A DNA stretch of 9,824 nucleotides from an uncultured beta proteobacterium (GTDB lineage: Bacteria; Pseudomonadota; Gammaproteobacteria; Burkholderiales; Rhodocyclaceae), in assembly GCA_903953145.1 (NCBI GenBank), contig CAJBIL010000085.1:1-9824 (forward strand), given 5' to 3'. Positions 1 through 7,260 of the stretch are shown here, piece by piece (positions within the stretch are counted from its first letter, which is position 1; every line of letters begins with the position of its first letter). The translations under genes were made by a program, and so were the position numbers. Under the pieces are notes generated by a model. That model ran no database searches. It saw nothing but the letters and a program-made list of their open reading frames with translations, and was not told the DNA's origin.

Positions 1-612
1 AAAAAGCGCGGCGAAGAGGGTTATGAAACCTGTGCTGCTTGCCACTTGCCTTCCGGCGCTGGTCGCACGGATGGTACCTTCCCACAACTGGCTGGCCAGC
101 ACACCACCGTGCTGATCAAGCAGATGGCTGACATCCGCGCCGGTCTGCGTGATAACCCGACAATGTACCCGTTTGCAGCAACGCTGACCGATGCCCAGGA
201 GCTGGCTGACGTCTCGGCTTATATCGAAGGTCTGTGCATCCCGATCGATCACGGTCATTACGACATGAAGCCACTGGATAACACCGATAAAAACTGGAAA
301 GCACCGGCCGACACTGCGCTGCGTCTGGCTGAAGGCAAGGCGCTCTACGAGAAAGAGTGCAAGGAGTGTCACGGCGCCAATGGTGAAGGCGTCAAGGAGA
401 AGTTTTACCCGGTGATCTCCGGCCAGCATTACAAGTATCTGCTTCGCCAGATGACCGAGATCCGTGATGGCCACCGCCGTAATGCCAATCCGGAAATGGT
501 CAAGATCATCAAGAAATATGATAACAACCAGCTGATTTCGATCTCGGCTTACCAGGCCAGTCTGGTCATGCCAGGCAATATGTGCAAGCCGAAAGTAGCC
601 AAGAAGAAATAG
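1..612 (+). CDS. Diheme cytochrome c (c4/c553 type), 5' truncated by window edge, probable electron donor in N2O respiration
   Basis: The reading frame is open from base 1 and ends at a TAG at 610-612, giving 203 visible residues; the start codon and probably a signal peptide lie off the left edge. Two c-type heme motifs are visible, CAACH at residues 11-15 and CKECH at residues 120-124. Each is followed about 40 residues later by an NPxM motif (Met55 in NPTM, Met166 in NPEM), the likely axial methionine. The two halves are clearly related, as in cytochrome c4 and tandem c553 proteins: both have a GQH..L..QM..IR segment and end in an ISAY- or VSAY-like helix. The tail is lysine rich. Periplasmic cytochromes of this kind (NosC type) accompany clade II nosZ and are thought to pass electrons to NosZ. 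The position just before the nos genes supports that role, but a terminator separates it from nosB, so it probably belongs to the upstream (nosZ) transcript. Confidence 0.9.
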   Translation, partial: KKRGEEGYETCAACHLPSGAGRTDGTFPQLAGQHTTVLIKQMADIRAGLRDNPTMYPFAATLTDAQELADVSAYIEGLCIPIDHGHYDMKPLDNTDKNWKAPADTALRLAEGKALYEKECKECHGANGEGVKEKFYPVISGQHYKYLLRQMTEIRDGHRRNANPEMVKIIKKYDNNQLISISAYQASLVMPGNMCKPKVAKKK

Positions 613-657
613 TCCTGGTAGTTTTTTTGTATCAGGCGACATAGGTTCGCAGCAGCA

Positions 658-689
658 TAAAGCCCGTCTCCGTTCGGAGGCGGGCTTTA
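658..689 (+). terminator. Strong hairpin terminator after the cytochrome c gene
   Basis: A 14-bp stem is formed by 658-671 and 676-689 around a GTTC loop at 672-675. All pairs are Watson-Crick except one G-T wobble at 667/680. The stem core is GC rich and is flanked by AAA/TTT, but the downstream T tract is short (TTTA). It lies 46 nt after the cytochrome stop codon and would separate that transcript from nosB and the rest of the cluster, or reduce read-through. Confidence 0.8.
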
Positions 690-805
690 CTAGCAAAGCT
701 TAATCAGTAAATCAGCATATGCTGTAGTTAGAAACGATTAAACGTCCCGCAGTGTTGTAATCGTATGATGCTGCCCGGTAGCGTTGATCAGATAAAGGAT
801 CAAAA
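690..805 (+). promoter_or_regulatory. Probable promoter/leader region of the nosB-onward transcript
   Basis: This non-coding stretch lies between the terminator and nosB. It contains a perfect 12-bp palindrome CAGCATATGCTG (713-724), a possible -10 box TATGAT (764-769) with no convincing -35 at 16-18 bp, and an inverted repeat TTGATC (784-789) / GATCAA (798-803) that embeds the ribosome binding site AAAGGA (794-799), 6 nt before the nosB ATG. No FNR/DNR box with the normal 4-nt spacer is visible. That a promoter lies here is inferred from the preceding terminator; its exact elements are uncertain. Confidence 0.4.
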
Positions 806-1792
806 ATGTCCGCGCAAGCCAATAAACAGAACCGTATCGTCGGTGGCCTGACTTTTGTCGCCATGTTGGTGATGATCGCTACTTACTTCGCCCCGATCTG
901 GTGGGTCTCGCTCACCGCACCCAACTACCCGGCTGATGCTTTCCCGGACGGTATTCGTATTCACTTCCATTTCGACGGTGTTTATAACGGCTGCAAAGCC
1001 GCTGGCGCAGGTACCCGAATGGCCAACGAGATTATCCAGAAGGATCTCTCGCATGAGGACGAGCGTTATAACCCGATTACCGACCAGAAAAAAGACCTCA
1101 ACAAAGGCGCTGAAGGTCTCGATTGCGTTCATGAAATGAATACGATCAACCATTATGTCGGCATGTTCCCGATTTCGACTGGCGCGCCGGTCGAGAAGCC
1201 GCTGGCCAAATTTTTCTTCGGATTCTTTGCAGTCATGCTGGCCGGCTTTATGGTGCCAACACGTAAAACGCGCTTGCTTGTGCTATCGGCCGGCTTCGCT
1301 GCGGTTGCCGCCTGGATGCTGGTTGACCAGTATGTCCTTGGTGCGCTGAACGCCCACGTCGAGAGTTATACCCGCGATGCCGCCACGTTCTTTAATGAGC
1401 CTGAAAAAATCAAGACCTGGGGCGACAACGTTCGCAGTATCACGCATGTCGCGATTGCTGGATTGATTCTGGCAATGATTATCGTGGTCGCTGGTGTGGC
1501 CAAAATGCGAGCCTTCTCGCTCTTGCTGGCGCTGGTGCCAGCGCTGTTGCCGGTATTTTTTGTTATTACCTATGCAGGTTGGCTTTGGTTCTTCGGGCAT
1601 AACATGCACCCGTGGGGCGCTTTTACGGTCAAACCGTTCATGCCGACTGTTTTTGGTGAAGGCAAGGTCGCCCAGTTCAGCACTTACTCATATCCCTACT
1701 GGGGTTACGGCATGCTGCTCATTACTTCGGCTTGTCTGGCGCTGGCGATTCTGATTCGCCGGAAGCAGATGCGCGAAGGTTCGGCGGAGTAG
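806..1792 (+). CDS. nosB: NosB-like polytopic membrane protein of clade II nitrous oxide reductase clusters
   Basis: This 328-residue protein has about six predicted membrane segments (roughly residues 12-31, 133-150, 157-178, 211-231, 235-259 and 299-317). A large polar loop at about 32-132 is probably periplasmic. That loop contains conserved-looking motifs: WWVSLTAPNYP at 32-42, IHFHFDG at 52-58 and CVHEMNTINHYVGM at 107-120. These offer two cysteines (63, 107) and several histidines (53, 55, 109, 116) as possible metal or heme ligands. The sequence pattern and the position directly before nosD match NosB, a membrane protein found with clade II nosZ. Published genetics in Wolinella succinogenes indicates NosB is needed for N2O respiration, but its biochemical role is not established; electron transfer to NosZ or maturation are the usual proposals. 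The ATG start is supported by AAAGGA 6 nt upstream. The 3' end leaves only 2 nt before nosD, implying co-transcription. Confidence 0.82.
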   Translation: MSAQANKQNRIVGGLTFVAMLVMIATYFAPIWWVSLTAPNYPADAFPDGIRIHFHFDGVYNGCKAAGAGTRMANEIIQKDLSHEDERYNPITDQKKDLNKGAEGLDCVHEMNTINHYVGMFPISTGAPVEKPLAKFFFGFFAVMLAGFMVPTRKTRLLVLSAGFAAVAAWMLVDQYVLGALNAHVESYTRDAATFFNEPEKIKTWGDNVRSITHVAIAGLILAMIIVVAGVAKMRAFSLLLALVPALLPVFFVITYAGWLWFFGHNMHPWGAFTVKPFMPTVFGEGKVAQFSTYSYPYWGYGMLLITSACLALAILIRRKQMREGSAE

Positions 1793-1794
1793 CA

Positions 1795-3222
1795 ATGTTC
1801 CGGCATGTATTTGCCGCCGGCCTTTCGGTCGGCATCGCCCTGATGCTTGCGCCTGCATCAGGCGGTGCCGAGGATGCGCTGACCGCATTGCAGCGCGGCG
1901 GTATCCAGGGAAGCCAGCAACCGGGGAGCGCCACTAAGCCTGCTGCAAATATGGAGGGGATGGGTGCCCCCGCTTCTGCCGGATGGGGAAATGCAGATGA
2001 AAAATCACCTATTCCGACGGTTGGGCGGGTGTCCGCTTTGCCTTTCCTGCAAAAACTGATTAATGAAGCACCGGCGGGTTCGGTGCTGAAACTCAAGCCG
2101 GGCCGCTATTCCGGCCCTGCGGTGGTGAATAAGACGTTGACCATCGAAGGTGGCGGGCAGGTGGTGGTCGATGGTGGCGGGGTAGGTACGGTATTTGTCC
2201 TCGAAGCCTCGGGGGCAACATTGCGTGGTCTACATCTCACGAATTCGGGTATTTCGCACGACTCGGATGATGCTTGTCTGAATGTGCGCGGTGATCGTAA
2301 TGTGATCGAAGACATCCGCATCGATAACTGTCTGTTTGGTATTGACCTCAAGAAAGCGGACAGCAATATCGTTCGGCGCAATACCATTCGCTCCAAACCA
2401 TTTGAGCTTGGTACCCGGGGCGATGCATTGCGCCTCTGGTATAGCAACAAAAATCTGATCGAGGCGAATACGATTGAGGATTCCCGCGACATGGTTGCGT
2501 GGTATTCCAACGATAATCATTACCTCAACAATGTCGGGCGACGCAGTCGTTATTCAATTCACTTTATGTTTGCCGCCAACAATCTGATCGAAGGTAATCG
2601 TTTTTACGATAATGCGGTCGGCGTTTACATCATGTATTCAGGCGGTGGAGCGATACGCAACAATCTGTTCTCGCACGCCAACGGTCCGACCGGCATGGCG
2701 GTTGGCTTCAAGGAAGCTTCTGACGTAATCGTCGAAGGCAATGAGATTATCTATTGCGGTGTTGGTGTCGGGCTTGATATGTCACCTTTCGAGCCGGATA
2801 GCACGATCACGATTCGCAATAACCGGATTGCCTATAACGGGATTGGCGTCAGCTTTCTGGCGGACAAGGAAGGCACCAGCATCGAGGGCAATACGTTTGA
2901 AGGCAACTTGACCCAGGTTGCCCTAAGCGATAGCGGCACCGCGCGCAACAACCTTTGGCGTGGCAACTACTGGGACGATTACAAAGGATTCGACCGCAAC
3001 CGGGATAACGTCGGCGATGTGCCGCACGAGCTATATGCCTTTGCTGACCAGGTCTGGATGGAAGTCCCTTACGCACGGTTTTTTCGTAATGCGCCGATGA
3101 TGGAAACGCTGGATTTTCTTGAACGTCTGGCACCATTTTCAACACCAACCCTGATCCTGCGTGACGAAAAACCGGTATTTAACAAACCTCAGACGTTGAG
3201 CAAGAGGCCTCATCATGAGTGA
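1795..3222 (+). CDS. nosD: NosD, periplasmic beta-helix copper-delivery protein for NosZ
   Basis: The 475-residue product begins with a Sec signal peptide (hydrophobic residues 5-21, likely cleavage after GGA at about residue 25). A low-complexity linker (about 26-78) is followed by a right-handed parallel beta-helix from about 98 to 390. The helix is visible as repeated turns such as NxIxxN (NVIEDI, NIVRRNTI, NLIEANTI, NLIEGNRF, VIVEGNEI, TIRNNRI, SIEGNTF), the CASH-domain pattern. The segment GNYWDDYKGFDRNRDNVGD (390-408) is typical of the NosD C-terminal part. NosD works with the NosFY ABC transporter and NosL in delivering Cu(I) to apo-NosZ for CuZ/CuA assembly. I chose the ATG at 1795 over an in-frame start 63 nt earlier because that one lies inside nosB, while 1795 gives a signal peptide at residue 1 and GGAG at 1786-1789. 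The 3' end overlaps nosG by 8 nt. Confidence 0.95.
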   Translation: MFRHVFAAGLSVGIALMLAPASGGAEDALTALQRGGIQGSQQPGSATKPAANMEGMGAPASAGWGNADEKSPIPTVGRVSALPFLQKLINEAPAGSVLKLKPGRYSGPAVVNKTLTIEGGGQVVVDGGGVGTVFVLEASGATLRGLHLTNSGISHDSDDACLNVRGDRNVIEDIRIDNCLFGIDLKKADSNIVRRNTIRSKPFELGTRGDALRLWYSNKNLIEANTIEDSRDMVAWYSNDNHYLNNVGRRSRYSIHFMFAANNLIEGNRFYDNAVGVYIMYSGGGAIRNNLFSHANGPTGMAVGFKEASDVIVEGNEIIYCGVGVGLDMSPFEPDSTITIRNNRIAYNGIGVSFLADKEGTSIEGNTFEGNLTQVALSDSGTARNNLWRGNYWDDYKGFDRNRDNVGDVPHELYAFADQVWMEVPYARFFRNAPMMETLDFLERLAPFSTPTLILRDEKPVFNKPQTLSKRPHHE

Positions 3223-4060
3223 TGAAAATAAACCAGCGGTAAAACGCTCCGTGGTTCAGGGGCGACAATTGGCCAATCGACGTAAATTCATACGCTCTGT
3301 CGTACTTGCGGGTGGCGTTGTCGGTTTGGCGATGTTTGGCTATGTGCCAGTCGCGAATGCCCGTAAGTCGCGTATGCGGCCGCCAGGTGCGCTGGAGGAG
3401 CATGATTTTCTCTCTTCGTGCATCAAGTGCGGCCAATGCGTTCAGGTTTGCCCGGTGGCGGCGATCAAGCTGGATGATATTGATCATGGTTTTGGTATCG
3501 GTTTGCCTTTCATTGATTCGCGCACTCAGGCCTGTGATTTTTCTTGTGATGCGGTGCAGTGCATTCTTGCCTGCCCGACGGGGGCGCTAACCTATGTCAA
3601 GCCGGGTTTTGCCGATCTGCGTGAAGGCATGAAGCTGGCGCATCCGCCGGTCCTAAAGGCCAAGGAAAAAGACCCCGAACCGACGCTCAATCTCAAGGAG
3701 CGTACCGGCGTGGCGCGCCTGTCGCGCCCGGAGGCTTGCCTTGCGGTGCAGGGAAAAGGCTTCAAAGGTCAGACTCGTGGCGCTGATTTCAAGGGCCGCA
3801 TGCGTTATATGGATGTTGATCGCTGGAAACCGATTGCGGTGCGCGATCATCCCTACGAGCGGAATCTCTGCGATCTCTGTGTGACCGAATGCCCGATCAA
3901 GGATGCGATCAAGATGGAAGTGCTGGTCGGTGCCGATGGCGTTAAAAGTTACAAGCCTGTCGTGCTTGAACAATGCGTGGGTTGTGGTGTTTGTGAAATG
4001 GTTTGTCCAGTCGAGACAACAGCCATCGTTGTTGATGAACGCAAGGCGTGGGGTGCGTGA
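3215..4060 (+). CDS. nosG: NosG, Tat-exported NapG-like ferredoxin with four [4Fe-4S] motifs
   Basis: The product has 281 residues. A twin-arginine signal is visible (RRKFIRS at 22-28, hydrophobic stretch 29-47, ANA near 47-49), so the folded Fe-S protein would act in the periplasm. Four cysteine clusters can be read: C69-C72-C75-C79P, C107-C111-C116-C120P, C219-C222-C226P with one further ligand needed (Cys175 is a candidate), and C254-C257-C260-C264P. This is the NapG/MauM-like arrangement of four [4Fe-4S] centres. With NosH it is expected to form a quinol-oxidising module that feeds electrons towards periplasmic c-type cytochromes and NosZ, standing in for NosR in clade II systems. The ATG is preceded by AAGAGG (3202-3207) at 7 nt. 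The start overlaps nosD by 8 nt and the stop overlaps nosH by 1 nt (TGATG), indicating translational coupling. Confidence 0.93.
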   Translation: MSDENKPAVKRSVVQGRQLANRRKFIRSVVLAGGVVGLAMFGYVPVANARKSRMRPPGALEEHDFLSSCIKCGQCVQVCPVAAIKLDDIDHGFGIGLPFIDSRTQACDFSCDAVQCILACPTGALTYVKPGFADLREGMKLAHPPVLKAKEKDPEPTLNLKERTGVARLSRPEACLAVQGKGFKGQTRGADFKGRMRYMDVDRWKPIAVRDHPYERNLCDLCVTECPIKDAIKMEVLVGADGVKSYKPVVLEQCVGCGVCEMVCPVETTAIVVDERKAWGA

Positions 4061-5022
4061 TGGGTGCATTTGAACGTATCAAGGTCATGCTTGGCGCTGA
4101 TCCGCAAAAACCGACCGAGTTCACGCCGGAAGCGCGGCAGATACATGACTTGAAGCGCATGACCAAGGCCGATTTTGAAGCGCTGAAACAACATGCGCGC
4201 GATCATCAGCTGGTCACGCATAAATGGCGTAACCGGCGCTGGGCTGTGCTGCTTTTTTCCAATCTGTTGTTCACATTTTCGTTCTGGCTCGACATCCAGT
4301 TGCTTGAAGGATCATTGTCAGCATCGCGTTTTGCTGGTTTTCACCTGATCGATCTGAATTCTGCCTTGCAGGTGATGCTCGCTCACAAACATATCATCGT
4401 GAACCTTTTTATCGGTACCGCCACAGTTTTTGTACTTTGGGCGGCGCTTGGTGGTCGATCTTTCTGCTCCTGGGTTTGCCCTTATCACCTCGTGGCGGAA
4501 TGGTTCGAGTGGCTGCATCTCAAGCTCGTCGACAAAAAGCTGGTGACTGACCACGAGTTCCACCGTGGTTCGCGCACGGTTTTCTGGGTCTTGTTTTCGC
4601 TCATGGCGCTGGTCAGTGGATATACCGTTTTTGAGACAATTTCGCCGACCGGCATTCTGTCGCGAGCATTGATTTACGGGCCTTCGCTGGCGCTTGGCTG
4701 GGTTACGCTGATACTCCTTTTTGAAGTGCTGTACTCGCGCCGTGCATGGTGTCGCTACGTCTGCCCGATAGGCCTGACCTATGGTATGGTGGGCGCGATT
4801 TCACCTCTGCGGGTGCAATACCGGCTCGAGAATTGTTTCCACGAAGGTGATTGTCGCAAGGTTTGTCTGGTGCCTCATGTGCTCGATGTCGTGATCAAGG
4901 GGCGCGCTGCCGATAAACATGTGGCGATTGGCCCGGATTGCACGCGCTGTGGCCTGTGCATTGATGTCTGCCCGAGTGGCGCGTTGCGCTACGATGTGAA
5001 AGGCTTGAGCAAGCTGATGTAA
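4060..5022 (+). CDS. nosH: NosH, NapH-like membrane Fe-S quinol oxidase subunit
   Basis: Starting at the ATG that overlaps the nosG stop (TGATG), the product has 320 residues. A polar N-terminal region of about 57 residues is followed by four likely membrane helices (about 58-80, 111-130, 172-192 and 209-226). Two CxxxCP motifs, C136-SWV-C140P and C231-RYV-C235P, sit near the membrane surface as in NapH. The C-terminal ferredoxin part has C259, C265, C269 and C294-C297-C300-C304P, enough for two [4Fe-4S] clusters. NapH-family proteins oxidise quinol and pass electrons to the NapG partner; here the partner is NosG directly upstream. A GTG start 12 nt earlier is possible but less likely. A 49-nt gap follows before nosF, with no obvious terminator or promoter, so the genes are probably still one transcript. 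Confidence 0.92.
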   Translation: MGAFERIKVMLGADPQKPTEFTPEARQIHDLKRMTKADFEALKQHARDHQLVTHKWRNRRWAVLLFSNLLFTFSFWLDIQLLEGSLSASRFAGFHLIDLNSALQVMLAHKHIIVNLFIGTATVFVLWAALGGRSFCSWVCPYHLVAEWFEWLHLKLVDKKLVTDHEFHRGSRTVFWVLFSLMALVSGYTVFETISPTGILSRALIYGPSLALGWVTLILLFEVLYSRRAWCRYVCPIGLTYGMVGAISPLRVQYRLENCFHEGDCRKVCLVPHVLDVVIKGRAADKHVAIGPDCTRCGLCIDVCPSGALRYDVKGLSKLM

Positions 5023-5071
5023 GAATGTTCTTGCACGAATAACCAATACGCACACGCTGAGTAAAGTCTGA

Positions 5072-5944
5072 ATGATCCGTTTTGAAAACGTAAGCAAGCT
5101 CTTCAAGCGCAATCCGGTTCTCGATAGTGTCAGCCTGGATATCGAACTTGGCGAGCGCATCGCTTTGATCGGCTCGAACGGTGCCGGGAAAACCACGCTG
5201 ATTCGCTGCCTGCTTGGCGAATATACGCACGACGGCAAGGTCACGATCGACGGCCAAAGCCCGCGCAGCGAGCGCACCAGCGTACTCGGCAAGGTGGGCT
5301 TTGTTCCGCAGTTGCCGCCACCGCTCAAAATGCCGGTCGGTCAGCTGGTCAATTTCGCAGCGGCGGTTTGTCACTCAGATCCCTTGCGGATTCACGATAT
5401 TGCAACGCGTCTGGGGCTCAATGTCAGCGATATTCTGGCGCGCCCGTTCAACCGCCTGTCGGGTGGCATGAAGCAGAAGCTGTTGATTGCCATTGCGCTC
5501 GGCCGTGATACGCAGGTACTGGTAATGGACGAACCAGCGGCTAATCTTGACCCTGAAGCGCGCCACATCTTCTTCAACCTGCTCGCCGAGCGATTGGAGA
5601 ACACCACGATGATCATTTCCAGCCACCGGCTCGACGAGGTGGCCTCGCTGGTCAATCGCGTTGTCGAGATGGACATGGGCAAGGTGGTGCTCGATGACCG
5701 GGTGGCGGAAGAGTCGAAGCTCGCTACTCTGTTTAATTGCCACTTAACGCTGGCCCGAGCCGATGCCGCCATCGCTAAAACGCTCATTACCTGGCAATTC
5801 GCAGACCGGCGCGATGGTATCGAGTGGCACGGCCTGGTATCCGGCCCGGATCGCCTGCGCTTCCTGGGCATGGTCTCGCGCTACGTTGGCTTGCTTTCGC
5901 GCATCGAGATGGCTGAAATCGACCCGTCGATTACGCTGCAGTAA
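5072..5944 (+). CDS. nosF: NosF, ABC transporter ATPase of the NosDFY copper-maturation complex
   Basis: The 290-residue protein has every ABC ATPase landmark: Walker A GSNGAGKTT (34-42), Q-loop Gln80, signature LSGGMKQK (129-136), Walker B VLVMDEP (149-155) with catalytic Glu154, a D-loop ending in NLD (158-160) and switch His185. It lacks its own membrane part and would pair with NosY, encoded after nosL. In the NosDFY complex, ATP hydrolysis in the cytoplasm drives conformational change in periplasmic NosD for copper transfer from NosL to NosZ. Residues 215-290 form a C-terminal extension after the nucleotide-binding domain. The ATG at 5072 is preceded only by a weak purine stretch (GAGTAAAG). 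The stop codon is 2 nt before nosL. Confidence 0.95.
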   Translation: MIRFENVSKLFKRNPVLDSVSLDIELGERIALIGSNGAGKTTLIRCLLGEYTHDGKVTIDGQSPRSERTSVLGKVGFVPQLPPPLKMPVGQLVNFAAAVCHSDPLRIHDIATRLGLNVSDILARPFNRLSGGMKQKLLIAIALGRDTQVLVMDEPAANLDPEARHIFFNLLAERLENTTMIISSHRLDEVASLVNRVVEMDMGKVVLDDRVAEESKLATLFNCHLTLARADAAIAKTLITWQFADRRDGIEWHGLVSGPDRLRFLGMVSRYVGLLSRIEMAEIDPSITLQ

Positions 5945-5946
5945 GC

Positions 5947-6384
5947 ATGAAACGACGTCACTTCTGTGTCGCGCTGCCGGTGCTCGTGCTTGGTGCCTCG
6001 CTGAGCGCTTGCAGCCGCGAACCGGCCACCGGCCCGGTCGAGATCAAATGGGATCGTGAAACCGATCCACGTTGCAGCATGGTGATCAGCGATCAACGGT
6101 TTGCCGCGCAAATTCGTGATCAAAACCGCAAAGTGACTAAGTTTGACGATATTGGCTGTGCAATGTTCTGGCTGATGCAGCAAACCTTCAGCGAGCAAAC
6201 GCCGAATACCGAATACTGGGTCGCTGATTATAAAAATGGTGGCTGGATCGATGCGCGCAAGGCATGGTATCTCGAAGGTAAGAAAAGCCCGATGGGTTAT
6301 CACTTCGCGGCAATGGCGGAACCAGAGGCCGGCACAATTCCCTATCCTGAAATGAAAAAGCGCATTCTCTCGCGCGGCAAATAA
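5947..6384 (+). CDS. nosL: NosL, outer-leaflet copper-chaperone lipoprotein
   Basis: This 145-residue product has a lipoprotein signal: KRR at 2-4, a hydrophobic stretch 7-18 and the lipobox LSAC with lipidated Cys22. The mature part carries the NosL copper motif CSMVI (C43-x-M45), then FDDIGCAMFW around Cys71 and SPMGYHF around Met116, all typical of NosL. NosL binds Cu(I) and hands it to NosD of the NosDFY complex for NosZ assembly. It starts 2 nt after the nosF stop without a clear Shine-Dalgarno sequence, so translation probably depends on coupling to nosF. The gene lies between nosF and nosY, whereas in many nos clusters nosL follows nosY. Confidence 0.93.
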   Translation: MKRRHFCVALPVLVLGASLSACSREPATGPVEIKWDRETDPRCSMVISDQRFAAQIRDQNRKVTKFDDIGCAMFWLMQQTFSEQTPNTEYWVADYKNGGWIDARKAWYLEGKKSPMGYHFAAMAEPEAGTIPYPEMKKRILSRGK

Positions 6385-6423
6385 ACTGCTGTAACCAGGT
6401 TAATCCAGATTAATTAATCATCT
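6385..6423 (+). repeat. AT-rich nosL-nosY spacer with overlapping palindromes
   Basis: The 39-nt gap contains the dyad TTAAT-CCAG-ATTAA (6400-6413), which overlaps the perfect 12-bp palindrome GATTAATTAATC (6408-6419). No ribosome binding site lies at normal distance from the nosY ATG (6424); the nearest purine-rich core, AGG at 6397-6399, is 24 nt away. The dyad resembles a degenerate FNR-type site (4 of 5 bases in each half) but its position against the start codon does not fit an activator site. Function is unknown. Confidence 0.4.
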
Positions 6424-7251
6424 ATGAATACACTCTTTCTGACCGCCAAGCTGGACATCGTCGAGTCATTGCGTGCGCGCTGGTTCCTCATTTACAGCCT
6501 GGTTTTCGGTGGCATCGTCGCACTGCTGTTTGCCTTTGGCCTGACCGAATCCCGCGTGCTCGGCTTTATTGGCCTCTCACGTTTGCTCGTTACCTATATT
6601 CAGCTAACCATGGCGATTCTGCCGGTTTTTGTGTTGATCACTACCGTTCGTTCGGTCGCCGGAGATCGCGAGGCAGGTGTTTTCGAGTACCTGCTATCCC
6701 TGCCGGTCTCGCTCTCGGCATGGTTTTGGGGCAAGATCATCGGCCGTTACGTCACCATTTTCATGCCGGTTTTTGTTGCCATGCTCGGTTCAGTCATTTG
6801 GTCGTTGATCCAGGGGGTTGAGGTGCCGTGGGGCATGTTCTTCTACTACACCGCCTTGCTCGCCGCGATGGCGTGGTGCTTTCTCGGGATCGGCATGCTC
6901 ATTTCAACGCTGGCGCGCAGTACTGACGTGGCGCAGGGCGCGGCCTTCATGGTTTGGCTTACGATGCTGTTGTTCCTCGACTTGATCCTGCTCGGCATCA
7001 TGATTCAGGGCCATGTCGCACCCGAGGTGGCGGTGGGTATTGCGCTCGCAAACCCCTTGCAGGTCTTCCGTACAGCAGCGTTGGCCATGTTTGATCCGCA
7101 ATTAATCGTGCTCGGACCATCGGCCTATGTCATCCTCGATTTATTTGGTGCTGCCGGCTACCAGATTTATGCGCTGATTTATCCTGTACTCATCGGTTCG
7201 CTCTGCGCCGTGGCGGGTTATCTCACCTTCCGACGCTCGGATTTGCCGTAA
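6424..7251 (+). CDS. nosY: NosY, membrane permease subunit of the NosDFY ABC complex
   Basis: The 275-residue protein has about six membrane helices (roughly 20-40, 54-75, 105-128, 139-161, 173-195 and 248-268). The conserved ABC-2 permease segment SVAGDREAGVFEYLLSLPVS lies at 77-96 between helices 2 and 3, where it contacts the ATPase. It would form the transmembrane dimer that links cytoplasmic NosF to periplasmic NosD. The ATG has no good Shine-Dalgarno sequence; a palindromic AT-rich spacer precedes it. The stop codon (7249-7251) overlaps the ribosome binding site of the downstream thioredoxin gene, so the two are probably translated in a coupled way. Confidence 0.94.
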   Translation: MNTLFLTAKLDIVESLRARWFLIYSLVFGGIVALLFAFGLTESRVLGFIGLSRLLVTYIQLTMAILPVFVLITTVRSVAGDREAGVFEYLLSLPVSLSAWFWGKIIGRYVTIFMPVFVAMLGSVIWSLIQGVEVPWGMFFYYTALLAAMAWCFLGIGMLISTLARSTDVAQGAAFMVWLTMLLFLDLILLGIMIQGHVAPEVAVGIALANPLQVFRTAALAMFDPQLIVLGPSAYVILDLFGAAGYQIYALIYPVLIGSLCAVAGYLTFRRSDLP

Positions 7252-7260
7252 AGGACTACT

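Noticed and set aside
728..741. FNR/DNR-like box before nosB (TTAGA-AACG-ATTAA)
   Set aside because: Only 2 of 5 bases match in the left half; not enough to call a site.
1732..1794. In-frame upstream start for nosD inside the 3' end of nosB
   Set aside because: It would put 21 polar residues before the signal peptide and overlap nosB by 61 bases; the ATG at 1795 has GGAG at proper distance and starts the signal peptide.
4048..4059. GTG start of nosH 12 bases before the chosen ATG
   Set aside because: The ATG overlapping the nosG stop (TGATG) is the more typical coupled start; the earlier GTG cannot be fully excluded.
4801..5374. Long open frames on the minus strand across the nosH-nosF junction
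   Set aside because: They lie opposite strongly supported genes with clear motifs, have no recognisable domain, and are expected by-products of GC-biased coding.
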